Source: Nosema muscidifuracis (lineage: Eukaryota; Microsporidia; Nosematidae). From it: DNA of 64,000 bases. Both the position numbers and the translations under genes were made by a program. The stretch lies in the NCBI GenBank assembly GCA_028335825.1, contig JAIOKI010000011.1:250501-314500 (forward strand), written 5' to 3'. Below the pieces are notes generated by a model. The model was given only the letters and a program-made list of their open reading frames with translations, had not been told where the DNA came from and did not search any database. Every line of letters begins with the position of its first letter. The stretch's first letter is position 1. Shown here one piece after another: positions 24,341 through 33,710 of the stretch.

Positions 24341-24350
24341 AAAGAGGGGG
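24341..24350 (+). other. Polypurine tract of the 20.8-24.6 kb element
   Basis: AAAGAGGGGG, a pure purine run two bases before TGTCAG, is the expected plus-strand priming site directly in front of a 3' LTR. Confidence 0.7.
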
Positions 24351-24352
24351 TA

Positions 24353-24591
24353 TGTCAGAGTGTAACTCTAGACATGTCCTATTAATCATAAGTAAGGTGT
24401 AATTCAAGAAAACCCAGTTGACATGTCTTATTACAACACGTATTTACATTAAAATAAACAAATGGCTAAACATGTTTAGAAATTTGTAATTACTTAATGA
24501 CGTATTTTTATCACTAAAAAGCTATAAAAAGAAGGCCGAAGAAAAGGGGATGAAAAAAGATCAAAGAAATAAAAATAATTATATTAAAACA
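24353..24591 (+). repeat. Presumed 3' LTR of the 20.8-24.6 kb element
   Basis: It begins TG immediately after the polypurine tract, contains a TATA-like GCTATAAAAAG at 24521-24531 and can end at ...AAAACA near 24591. The right border is a guess because the partner LTR was not found. Confidence 0.45.
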
Positions 24592-25059
24592 TCAGATATT
24601 AATGAAAGGTTATTTCCCAATAGCCCAACGGGACGGGTTGACAGCCATTAAATATAAAAACGCTTTTTAGATCATATTACGCAGAGTACGATGAATATAA
24701 GTTTATATGAATGACATTGTCATACAATCAAAATATATTGAGCATTATAAATTGTTAATGAAAGTGTTGTGTAAATTAAAATACATGGCTTAAGTTTAAT
24801 AGTAGAAAGGCACAATATAGAAAAGATAAAGTATAATTATTAGAGGCTAAAGTATATGAAGAAAATAGAAAGTCTTCCAAAATAAAGCTAAATAAGTCAC
24901 TTATATACAAAAGACTAGAGAATATAGGTGAGTACGCATATTTTTTTAGGAATAACAAGATGGTTTATAAAACTTATAAGTAATTATGTAATGTTGATCA
25001 GAGATCTAAAAAGAGAATAAGTGGATATTGAGTGAGTAGATAAAAGACAATTTTAATGC

Positions 25060-26130
25060 GTCAAAAGAAATTAGATTGAGAACTGGTGTTTAGAATAATA
25101 AGATTGGAGCTATATTATTACAAACAAATAGGTAAGAAAAATGGGTGCCATATCAGTGAGCTTCTAAAATGTTAGCACATGCAGATAGAAGATATGGTAT
25201 TTCTGAAAAATGTTGGTAGTGTTTGGGGAAATAAAGGAGTTTGAATACGAATTGAGAGGTAAAAAATTGAATTGCAAACATATAATAAAAGTTTTAGATA
25301 ATGAGATCAAAAGATTATATAATAATCATAAAATAACCTTTAAATAGCATAAATTCAGGATGTTGATTTCTATGTAAATATGATAAGGGTGAAGAAATGA
25401 AAAATATTGACGCATTAAGTAACCAATTTTAGGAAGATGCAAATGAAAAAAAAGAATCTATAATGAGACAGAGTTAAGTTTAACAATATTTTTGTATTTT
25501 TTAATGAGAGATAAATTGATTTTAGATAAACACATGGAATTGAAACATGGAGGTATAAAAAGGTGCTTTTTATAAATTTAAAAGTAAATTATATTAAATA
25601 GATATAAAAGAGAACATAAGTAAGATGATTCGGTAATGTTTAATTTGCGATGTAACAATAGAAAAAACAGAGGAAAATGAAATAGATGCAATAGAAATAC
25701 CATGTTCTTATGGGATTGATTTTTATACGAGATATGTTATGGTACGATAATAAATAGAAGAAACTGTTAGAATATCATAAAAACAATGTAATGCTGGAAG
25801 AATTTATCATTATAGAGTTTGAAAGATGATATAGAGATAATGAAATTTTGCATCTAAAAGTTAATATCGAAAGTCATAGTAGTAATGGAAGGATTGAAAT
25901 AATAATTAAACAAAAAGACGTTACATTAGTAGAAAAATTAAAGAATGCAGTAGCCAAATTTGATAAAATGAGTAGCAAAGAAATTTTAAGTTGGAGAAAT
26001 AGAAAATATAAATATTATCTAAGCAATTTATGAAGAAGTTCTGGGCTCAATACCTATACTACGTGCTCTTCACGGAGATAATTTATGAAATAAGAGTAAA
26101 TCATAATAAGTCAGTAAATTCCTAGAGAAT
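25060..26130 (+). mobile_element. Ty3/Gypsy-type fossil, RNase H and integrase part
   Basis: A second, older element directly behind the previous one. RNase H pieces lie at 25090-25260 (NNKIGAILLQTN, MLAHADRRYGISEKC). An integrase zinc-finger-like patch follows at 25540-25650 (HMELKHGG, then CLICDVTIEKTEENE), and late integrase core at 25848-26033 (SHSSNGRIEIIIKQ). It is clearly another family than the 20.8 kb element and much more decayed. The RT part is not readable. Confidence 0.6.
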
Positions 26131-26640
26131 TGGAAAGAAAATTTTAAATTAAATATTATAATTTAATACTTTAAACTTAATGTTCGAAGATAATTTTACG
26201 AATTATTAACGCGATTATGTGGCACGTATATATTATGATTAATTTTTAACAGAAATAAAACCCCAAATAAGGGATTTTTTTATATGACCAAAGTCCTGGC
26301 CAGACCACAAGAGTTTAGAGAGCATTTTAAGATTGACGAATAGTCTTAGTAGCAGAAATAGTATGAAAGAATGTATGTAAATGTCAAAAAATAATAGAAA
26401 TATGAGTAAATAATTCGTATTGAATAAGTTAAAATGATTAAACCATAGAAAAGAAATGATATTTTGATTTAAAGGGGATTAATGGAGTAAAAGAAATTGT
26501 GATAAAAATGAAAGTGGGATTAAAACTGTCCTGAGAAGGAGTTGTTATTAAATTTAAAATATTATATAAGATAATAAATATTTAATATTTTACTAACCCA
26601 AATAAGAAATTTTATGGGTAATTAATTTTCTTGTCTTTAG
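26131..26640. other. AT-rich DNA between opposed fossils
   Basis: Possible LTR remains of either neighbour; nothing recognised. Confidence 0.4.
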
Positions 26641-27200
26641 ATCTCAAATAGGACACTGATCAATATCTAATCGTCAATATTATTTATCTTTAAATATTTT
26701 TTCAGTAAAATAATGTCAGTCGTAAAGAATACTTGTCTGCCGAATATTTTCCATGTGCATCTGTAAATTAATTTTTTATAATATATTGCTTTTAGAACTT
26801 CATTTTAGACACTTTTTATTAGTTCCTTCTGGTAGATTTCGGGAACCTTTAAACTTTCCCTTCTTTTGTACATAAAATATATTTTATTGATCATCTTTTA
26901 CCTATAATAGTTTGCATATGTAATAATTTCTGAAACAAGGGTTCTAGATATAAAATAGTGTTTCATTCCTAGAAATGCTATTCGTTTGATTTAATATTTT
27001 CGAATAGATAAGAGACATCTAGCAAGTTTCCAGTGGAATTCGTATCTGTTGTATTTAGTAAAGTTTCGTGTAAATCGATTACAGATTGTATATTGTTTTA
27101 TTATCTTCTGGATTTCATAATACATTCCGTTGTAATCCAGTGGACTGCGACCAATCTTTAAATATTCATCCATATATAAAAGTTTAAAGTTCAACATTTA
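26640..27200 (-). mobile_element. Ty3/Gypsy-type fossil, integrase zinc-finger part
   Basis: The minus-strand frame at 27197-26991 reads YNGMYYEIQKIIKQYTICN, which has the spacing and flavour of the HHCC finger at the N-terminus of retrotransposon integrases. Coding-like traces continue to about 26640. It is a small, old, broken fragment in opposite orientation to its left neighbour. Confidence 0.5.
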
Positions 27201-27299
27201 TTTATTTTAAATCCTAACAATAAAAACATTATATATTGAAGACAAAATATGTAATATTGTTAAAGGATTTAGTTATTTGATAATATTAACCCACCAACT

Positions 27300-27900
27300 T
27301 TAGATAAATATAGCATGGTGAAAAAAGATATAAAGACTTGGTACTGCAGTAATCGCTAAGAACTTTCAAATCGATATATTTAGACCTTTCTCTATAGAAG
27401 ATAGTCCAAAATCAATAAAAAAAAGATTAGAACTATTGAATAGCGCTGCGAAATTTAAAGATTGATTCTCAGAGGAAATAGATTATGAAAGCAAGTTAAT
27501 GAAATATTTTAAACTTGATACAACTATGGTATACTTTCTTAATGAAATCTTCAAACTTCAGGAAGGGTCTTGAAATATATAAAAGAATGAAAAAATAGGA
27601 AAGAAACTAATATTTTGGACGTTTTAAGAAACAATATAAGGTCAAATATTTAATGGTTTCAAGCAGCTTTTAAAAGAAAGATATGTTAAATGAAGTACTT
27701 TATTATATTTTAAAAAAAATTAAATAATACTATTCTAGTAAAAAAGAAGTTCGTAAAAAGAAAAAATGGAATCCGAAATAAATCAAACAAAAATATCTTC
27801 TCAGTGAAACAAGAAAATGAATACTGTAGATTTTCTTTTATTAGAAGTCAAGAATAATGAAAATACTTCACAAATATCTAGAGATATAGCTTTATTACAT
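27300..27900 (+). mobile_element. Possible gag (capsid-like) fossil
   Basis: Plus-strand pieces such as SIKKRLELLNSAAKFKD and TTMVYFLNEIFKLQEGS (27410-27570) resemble Ty3/Gypsy capsid helices by composition and order. No diagnostic motif is present, so the call is weak. Old and broken. Confidence 0.25.
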
Positions 27901-28690
27901 TTATTGATTTTGTTCATACTATTTTCGAGGTTAACTATAATTATTTCTTATTTTTAATTATAATTTAAGTGAATGATTATTTAATATTGTAGATTTGTAA
28001 ACAACCTGTTGAATTTCGGGATTTAAAATATTGTTGGGATAAATAAATTAATATTTATATATATATATGGAATTCATGTTATATTATTGCGCCACTAAAT
28101 TAGCTTTTCATCTTAGGTAACATTGTTAAAAAACTTAGATTGATTTGTACTGATTTGAATATTCTTGAGACTTATTTTCAGTACACGTCTAGAATATTCA
28201 TCTAAAAATACAAATTCAGTTCAAGAAAATACCAATAAAAAAGTTACAATTTATATTAACAACTCATGTTTTTTGCTCAGTTTGATTCAGTAGTTGAAGA
28301 AAATTAAATTACAAAAAAATAGCAAAATATATAAAGGTCGAGATGTGATACTATAAGCTCAATCATATAATAACTTTTTCTAAAGAAACTATTCTTTATT
28401 GAGAATTTTCAAAAGTAATGTTTTGATACAAGAATGAGGAATATAGTGAAAGCTTTAAATTTTTTAAGAGAGAGAACGACCTAATTTAAGTAGGAAAAAC
28501 TTTGTTGAAGAGCAAAATATTAAGAATATAAAAAAAGGAAACGAGACTATAAATGAACTTATCGAAGAACCATTCAAAAGGACAAAAGGTTATAACAAAA
28601 TAATGTCTTCATTATAATTTAGTATTGGGATATTTTGTAATAGTTATCCGTAACATTTGTTCACTAAATTAATATACTTCCTCTATCTGA
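27901..28690. other. AT-rich DNA, nothing recognised
   Basis: Only short plus-strand traces (MRNIVKALNFLRERED, about 28435-28490) without a family. Confidence 0.5.
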
Positions 28691-29720
28691 ATCATTAGTT
28701 GATCGCTATGTCTTTAATGACTTTCCAGTGATTAGGTTGGGATTGTATGTGTCTTTTCTTAAATCCTTTATTATCCGTCTTAGTCTATCATATTAAGGTT
28801 GATTTTTATATTTATGTATCTCATTTTATATCCAAATACTCTTCCTTCCTTATTTATTCGCACTAAAATTTGATTCTTTATCAGACTGATTCCTTTTCAC
28901 TTCTCTCTTTATCCGGTGGCATGTTTATACTACTGTCTTTTACTATGATATTATTACCGCATGATCAATTTATCAATGTATTTTATTTATTATTTCTAAT
29001 CTATCAAGATTTATGCTTTAATTAATTAATAACTAATTGCTTGGTTTAATACGTAATTATCAATATTTAATTTGGAGAATATTTTTGAGATTCATTATTA
29101 AATATTTCTTTAATTAATCAATTCTAAAAAATAATAGCTTTAATTATAATTAATATATGCCAGGGAAAGTTGAGCAATCATGTATCAGTTTCTTTGAATT
29201 TTACCTTAGAACAATTTACATCCCTGAGCATTACGCCACTTAATTTATAATAAAAACTTAAAATTATTGTAATCCTTATATTGGAAATATCTTCTGCTCT
29301 TGTTTATAAATACCTTCAGGGTCCTGTTTAATTGCTTTATTCTGCTATTATATTGTTCAACACGAAAGTTAAATCACATGTCTTTCAACTCATCTAATAA
29401 ATCATTTCATAATCTCTATACTTGTATTTTATCTGGTCGAATCACATATAAAATTTTTAATTTTTATTCACTTTTGTTAAAATTTTACATTATTCGTAGA
29501 TTTCCTGTTTTTTAAAAACTTTCGCAAATCCATATCTACTATAATAATTTATCACGATAATCAAATATTTATGGTCCTATAATATCAGGTCCAATTTTTC
29601 TCCTATGTGTATAACTTATATAATATTACTTAAAAACTTAAATAAAATTATAAAGTTTGTATTCTACACAATTTCTTTTACCTCTCTTACTAAATATAAA
29701 TTTACTCTAGCTAATTTTTT
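28690..29720 (-). mobile_element. Integrase-containing fossil
   Basis: The minus strand carries NSRIKQLNRTLKVFINKSRR (about 29375-29310), typical of the end of a retrotransposon integrase core. Further along lies LVRINKEGRVFGYKMRYIN (about 28860-28790), which could be the C-terminal tail domain. The pieces are in the right order for one old, broken element. Confidence 0.4.
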
Positions 29721-29924
29721 AAATCAACATTGAAGTAAAAAATTAAATGAACAAAAAATAATGAAAAAGGACATGCTAAAGACAATAATCAGCAAATTCA
29801 AAGCTCAAAACAAGATTTAAAAAAGTATTCTATAATTTCAAGTCTCAATTTACTTTTAGATGCGATTAATGCTCCTGACACGCTGTGGCCAAAGATAAGC
29901 ACTTAAATCAGTCTTGAAAAGATT

Positions 29925-30224
29925 TTGACGTCTAACATTTACAGCATGAAATTTGATAGAGAGGAAACAGTGAACTCCATAAAGAAGAAAGCACATGACC
30001 TACTAACTGGTGAAAATGGCAAGCCTATGTCTAACTACAAATATAAAGAAGAATCAAGGAAAAAAGAAAACAAAGACATCTATAGATTCAATACACGCAG
30101 AAACAACAAGAGATCAAGAGTGAAGTATGTGGAATCAAAAGAAAGAAGCATATTCTCTTTTAATAGAACGTCTATAATTCCTTGGAACGTATGCATTTTC
30201 GAAATATTAGATAATATAGATTGA
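29925..30224 (+). pseudogene. LINE N-terminal region (Lys-rich)
   Basis: A 99-codon frame reading FDREETVNSIKKKAHDLL and then a strongly basic part (RFNTRRNNKRSRVKYVESK). R2-like elements carry DNA-binding fingers or Myb-like domains here; neither can be recognised. The frame ends at a stop, and coding traces continue in other frames to the RT (for example LYREAVEPISKYKGTSEL near 30380-30440), so this is part of one broken ORF. Confidence 0.6.
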
Positions 30225-30739
30225 GCCATAACTTAATTTCTAAATATTTACCCGCCATTCAACATGCATGATCTGTTCAAAATGTACCAGTCGGCACGGC
30301 AAGTTTACTATAGATTAACATGTTAAGATAAGGCTTCATCTACTTAGAAAGCTAGTATAGAAAACAAAATAAAACTATATCGGGAGGCAGTAGAGCCTAT
30401 TAGTAAATATAAAGGAACAAGCGAGCTAACACAAAAAGAAACAGAAAAATTAAAAAACGTTGTTCCGAAACAATAATAAAGTGCTGGTACGAAAGTCTGA
30501 TATCGCCTAGCTTAAGGGTGAAATTTCTGATATATAAGAAGAAACTTCAATGTCACAATGCAAGGGTTGAATATAAAAAGACCAATCGGAAGTAGAATTA
30601 TATCGTGGGTGATTTTACAGAGAGTTAGATGACAATCAAAGTAGAAGCTAACGAAGTAAGGAAATTTTGGTTTTTGATGTGGACCAAAAAAGGAAGGAGA
30701 AAGTGATTAAGAAGTATATAAAGAGTTTGTAATAAATCA

Positions 30740-31560
30740 TCTCCTACCAAAAGACAAAGACAAATGTGTTATTTTTCCCGAGATTGGAGAATTTATCAAT
30801 ATTATCAAGTACCTTCTAACTGGAAAACAAGTGGTCCATACAAGATTTTTAATTTCTTCATAAAAAAGTTAACCTCATTGTACGAACCACTATGCAAAGT
30901 TATAAAGAAAATAATGCAGGAGCTAGGAAAAATGATGGAGTGTTTAATAATGAAAAAACACTTTTTAATCCCAAAGGATGGATGTAGCCGGGATGTGACT
31001 TTAGGCCAATAACTTGCCTCTCAAATTTGTACAAGCTGATTACTAAATGCATTTATTATAGGGTAATTCAGCTAGAAATGGAGGGAAGAGATCTCGTAAG
31101 CGACAATCAACTAGATACAATTAGAGGCATTAAAGGAGCGAAGAAACAAGAAATGGCCAACAAATTTAAGACTGCTTGTATAGATATCAAGAAAGTGTTC
31201 GACTCAATAGATAATGATTACCTTCTTTATTGTATGCACGCATTAGCTCTATCTAATTGGATCTATAAATTTATTGAAACCTCGACTAAATAATGGAATA
31301 TAGGAATATTCTATAGAAACGATATGATATTTAAGAAGAAAATAAATAGAGGAATATTACAAATAGATAGTCTCTCCCCACTATTGTTCGTCATTTGCAT
31401 GGACCCGCTAAGTAGGCTCTTGAATAGCAAATTTCCGAAAGTATAGATACCTATTGATGAGAAGGAGATCTACGCAACCTATCATTTGCTTTTCATAAAC
31501 GACATCAAAATTCTGTTAGAAACAGAGAAGTTCTGAAAATGTCAATATTGAGATTAATCT
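30740..31560 (+). pseudogene. LINE reverse transcriptase, inactive
   Basis: RT motifs in order: IFNFFIKKLTSLYEPL (about 30845-30890); FLIPKDGCSRD (about 30962-30994); an ITC-x-LYKLITKCIYYRV block (31010-31065); DNQLDTIRGIKGAK (31100-31140); motif A ACIDIKKVFDSIDNDYL (31171-31220); motif B QIDSLSPLLF (31360-31390); and motif C, which reads LFINDIKIL at 31489-31515 where the family has FADD. The first catalytic Asp of motif C is therefore replaced by Asn. The pieces lie in at least three frames with several stops. The block order and the YKLITKCI/IRGIKGAK signatures place it among REL-type LINEs. Confidence 0.85.
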
Positions 31561-31859
31561 TAAGAAACCAGCTACGAACGCAATTGATGTTGACACCGAA
31601 ATGATTAAACTAGATACCACGAGCTCTTATAAATACCTAGGAATAACCAAAAGCGCCACCAGTAAACCCGTAATAGACATTAAAAATAGAATTAGCCTTG
31701 AAATAATTAGAAGAATAGAGAAATTGGCTAGAACAAAATATATGAGAAAAATATGTTCAAAGCTATAAATGAATTTGCGATTTCCCTAGTGAATTACTAT
31801 ATTAGAATACTTAACTTTGAACCAGATTTCTATAAGAAGATGACGAACAGCTCAGATTA

Positions 31860-32340
31860 ATATTAATACACAACGACATACACATGCAGTCTTCTAATAA
31901 AGAAAGACTATTATTGTGAAGAGATAAATTAGGAAGAGGACTTGTATGCCTAGAACATCAGAGTGAGATAATGCTCTACAAGCTATATAAACAATTTGAA
32001 AATACAAAGTATATTTATAAGAGACAAGCTGCCATAATGAAAGTCCAAACGAAAGAGAAAACTTACTTCTTGCCGATTGAAAGCTACATCAAGATAAAGT
32101 ACAGCATAAAAGCGATAGAGTTAACTGAAAAGAATATAATCGACTTACAAAAAGACAGACTATACAACAACATAAAGTAAAAAATACTACATAAAAAGTT
32201 GTATAGTATGGTGTCAGAAGATAACGTATCCCTTAGAGACTTATCGATTTGGCTGAAAAAAGGTAATATTCCAGCAACTAGGGAAGCGACTTTATGCTCT
32301 CTAAAAGACAGATTTTTTTCTTGGCAACAAGAGGCTGTGT
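31860..32340 (+). pseudogene. LINE post-RT (thumb/connection) region
   Basis: Coding pieces LIHNDIHMQSSNKERLLL (about 31860-31918), KLGRGLVCLEHQSEIMLYKL (31924-31988, continuing in the 31971-32180 frame) and SIWLKKGNIPATREATLC (about 32247-32300). The pattern NKERL-L-RD-LGRGL-x-LEH-SE-ML-KL is characteristic of the segment between RT and the zinc finger in R2-like and related LINEs. One TAG and at least two frame changes interrupt it. Confidence 0.7.
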
Positions 32341-32763
32341 CCTCATTGCAATGTTTCAAAAAAGACAGTTGACCACCTGGCGTCGAAATCCGAAAAAGAT
32401 TTGGAGAATGACTACACGAGATGACATAATGAGGTCCTAAAATGTATTCATCTATTGCTTTGTAATAAATATGACATAAAAACAAGGAAGAAATTACGAA
32501 ATCACTCAGTTCAAGAAACGATCTCTAATAACAACGTAGAGATTAGGGTCGACACAATAATTAGGACATATATTGTTGTTATATATAAGAGGAAAGAGAA
32601 AAATATTAATAATAGAAGTAGGCATTACGTCCAGTTAAAATTTACAGCAGATCGAAACCGAAAATTGAGAAAGTATGATCTCCTTGCAAATGAATTAATA
32701 AAAATGCATGGGTATAAAACGGCTAGTGTGCCGTATGTATTCACATTGGATGGCATAGTATAA
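32341..32763 (+). pseudogene. LINE finger remnant and restriction-like endonuclease domain
   Basis: KKTVDHLASKSEKD (about 32355-32400) is the remnant of the CCHC finger: the His is kept and the last Cys is replaced by Ser. The REL endonuclease follows: HNEVLKCIHLLLCNKYDI, then VEIRVDTIIRTYIVVIYKRK, where the PD of the catalytic PD...D/E-x-V core is not preserved. It closes with RKLRKYDLLANEL and GYKTASVPYVFTLDGIV (32665-32760) before a TAA. The domain nicks the target site in intact relatives. Here it is inactive by both missing residues and one upstream stop. Confidence 0.75.
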
Positions 32764-32960
32764 ATTTTTATGATAGCCACAGAAAAAGACTAGATATATC
32801 TGTTTAGATTAAAGCATACATCTAGTCTATAGTCTTAAAAAGCCATTAGAGAGTATTTCACTTGACTACAGAAGAGATGAAGACCTTAATAGTGTCTGTA
32901 TAATATTTGGAGAAATACAAATGCAAGAGAAGAGTCTGGCCTTAGCTGTATTAAAAGTAT

Positions 32961-33360
32961 AAATGTTAATGGCTTCATAATTAAATTATATTTATTTTCT
33001 AACTGATATATATTTTATAATATTTCATTAACTTTTACTATATTAATTAGCATCTCATTAAAGGTCTTTGATATATCGTAACAACTATTCTATATAAAAT
33101 CAAAATAAAAATTCCTCCAAAGAAACTTCTTTTTTATCAAATATTCTACGCATGTAGCTACGTACACTTAATATTCTGCATATAAATTTCTCTATTTTAG
33201 ATCGACAAATTTAAAGATTGATTTGACTAATATGCTGATATTCAATCTTATCATATTTGAAAGAATATGATGTACCTGATTTAGATATAATATGAGTTAC
33301 CAAAAAGAATCTATTCTTTAATTAAATGTTTTACCATTTATTTTTTCTATTAGTATTATT
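32961..33360. other. AT-rich DNA, nothing recognised
   Basis: The LINE 3' end must fall near its left border, but no poly(A) tail or target-site duplication is visible. Confidence 0.5.
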
Positions 33361-33369
33361 TATCAATGT

Positions 33370-33710
33370 ACATTTTTAGAGCTTCTTTCTATCATTCATT
33401 CCAAGATTTAGCACGAAGATCTGAATCGTCCAACATTATATTTTCTTCTGAAAAAATAAACTCATTAATATACACAATTTTAGTTTCTGAATCTTTATAA
33501 ATTTCGTCATTTTAAAAATCGTGCAACTTATAAACTAAAATATACCTTTTAAATTAAGGCACAAGACTGAACTTTTTATTTATTTATATTCTCTGATGAT
33601 TTTTGTTTATTCCTTTTGTTTGGACAGTAATAGATAAATAAAAAAGTTTCTTTGATTTTCGAATATCATCAAAAATCCAGGAATGCGAATATTCGACTAT
33701 ATTCTTTTAC
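33370..33710 (-). pseudogene. Unassigned degraded coding patch
   Basis: The minus strand reads EYSHSWIFDDIRKSKKLFYL (about 33690-33630) and, further on, ETKIVYINEFIFSEENIM (about 33500-33450) followed by LDDSDLRAKSWNE. The amino-acid usage is gene-like and acidic in places. I do not recognise the family. It may be a dead host gene or part of an unrecognised mobile element. Confidence 0.35.

Larger units (their letters stand above)
20800..24591 (+). mobile_element. Ty3/Gypsy retrotransposon fossil, nearly full length
   Basis: Parts in order: capsid-like gag (20800-21290); aspartic protease with LIDTGATVSVI (DTGA at 21520-21531); reverse transcriptase (about 21990-22680) with VVYLDDIL, YLDD at 22464-22475; RNase H (about 22890-23260) with HADASNLSIGATLS, TDHMALKWLL and GKENIFADTLSR; integrase (about 23300-24250) with the zinc finger H-x-H...CDVCQ and a catalytic core; and a basic tail. 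A polypurine tract AAAGAGGGGG precedes a presumed 3' LTR that starts TGTCAGAG. The RT-RNase H-integrase order places it in Ty3/Gypsy (Metaviridae). It is broken, with roughly ten breaks, and is clearly the youngest LTR fossil in the window. No matching 5' LTR was recognised. Confidence 0.93.
29740..32960 (+). mobile_element. Decayed LINE with C-terminal restriction-like endonuclease (R2-like)
   Basis: A non-LTR element read over about 3 kb: an N-terminal Lys-rich frame (29925-30224), reverse transcriptase (about 30740-31560), a post-RT thumb region, a finger remnant and a restriction-like endonuclease domain that ends at a stop at 32763. About 200 bases of 3' UTR may follow. The architecture (single ORF, RT then CCHC-type finger then REL endonuclease) is that of the R2/R4/NeSL/CRE side of LINEs, unlike the LINE at the left edge. 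It is GC-richer than its flanks and moderately decayed, with stops and frameshifts roughly every 100-300 bases. Confidence 0.85.

Noticed and set aside
32084-32485. A 133-codon minus-strand frame
   Set aside because: It is antisense to the LINE post-RT and endonuclease region, whose plus-strand motifs are clear.
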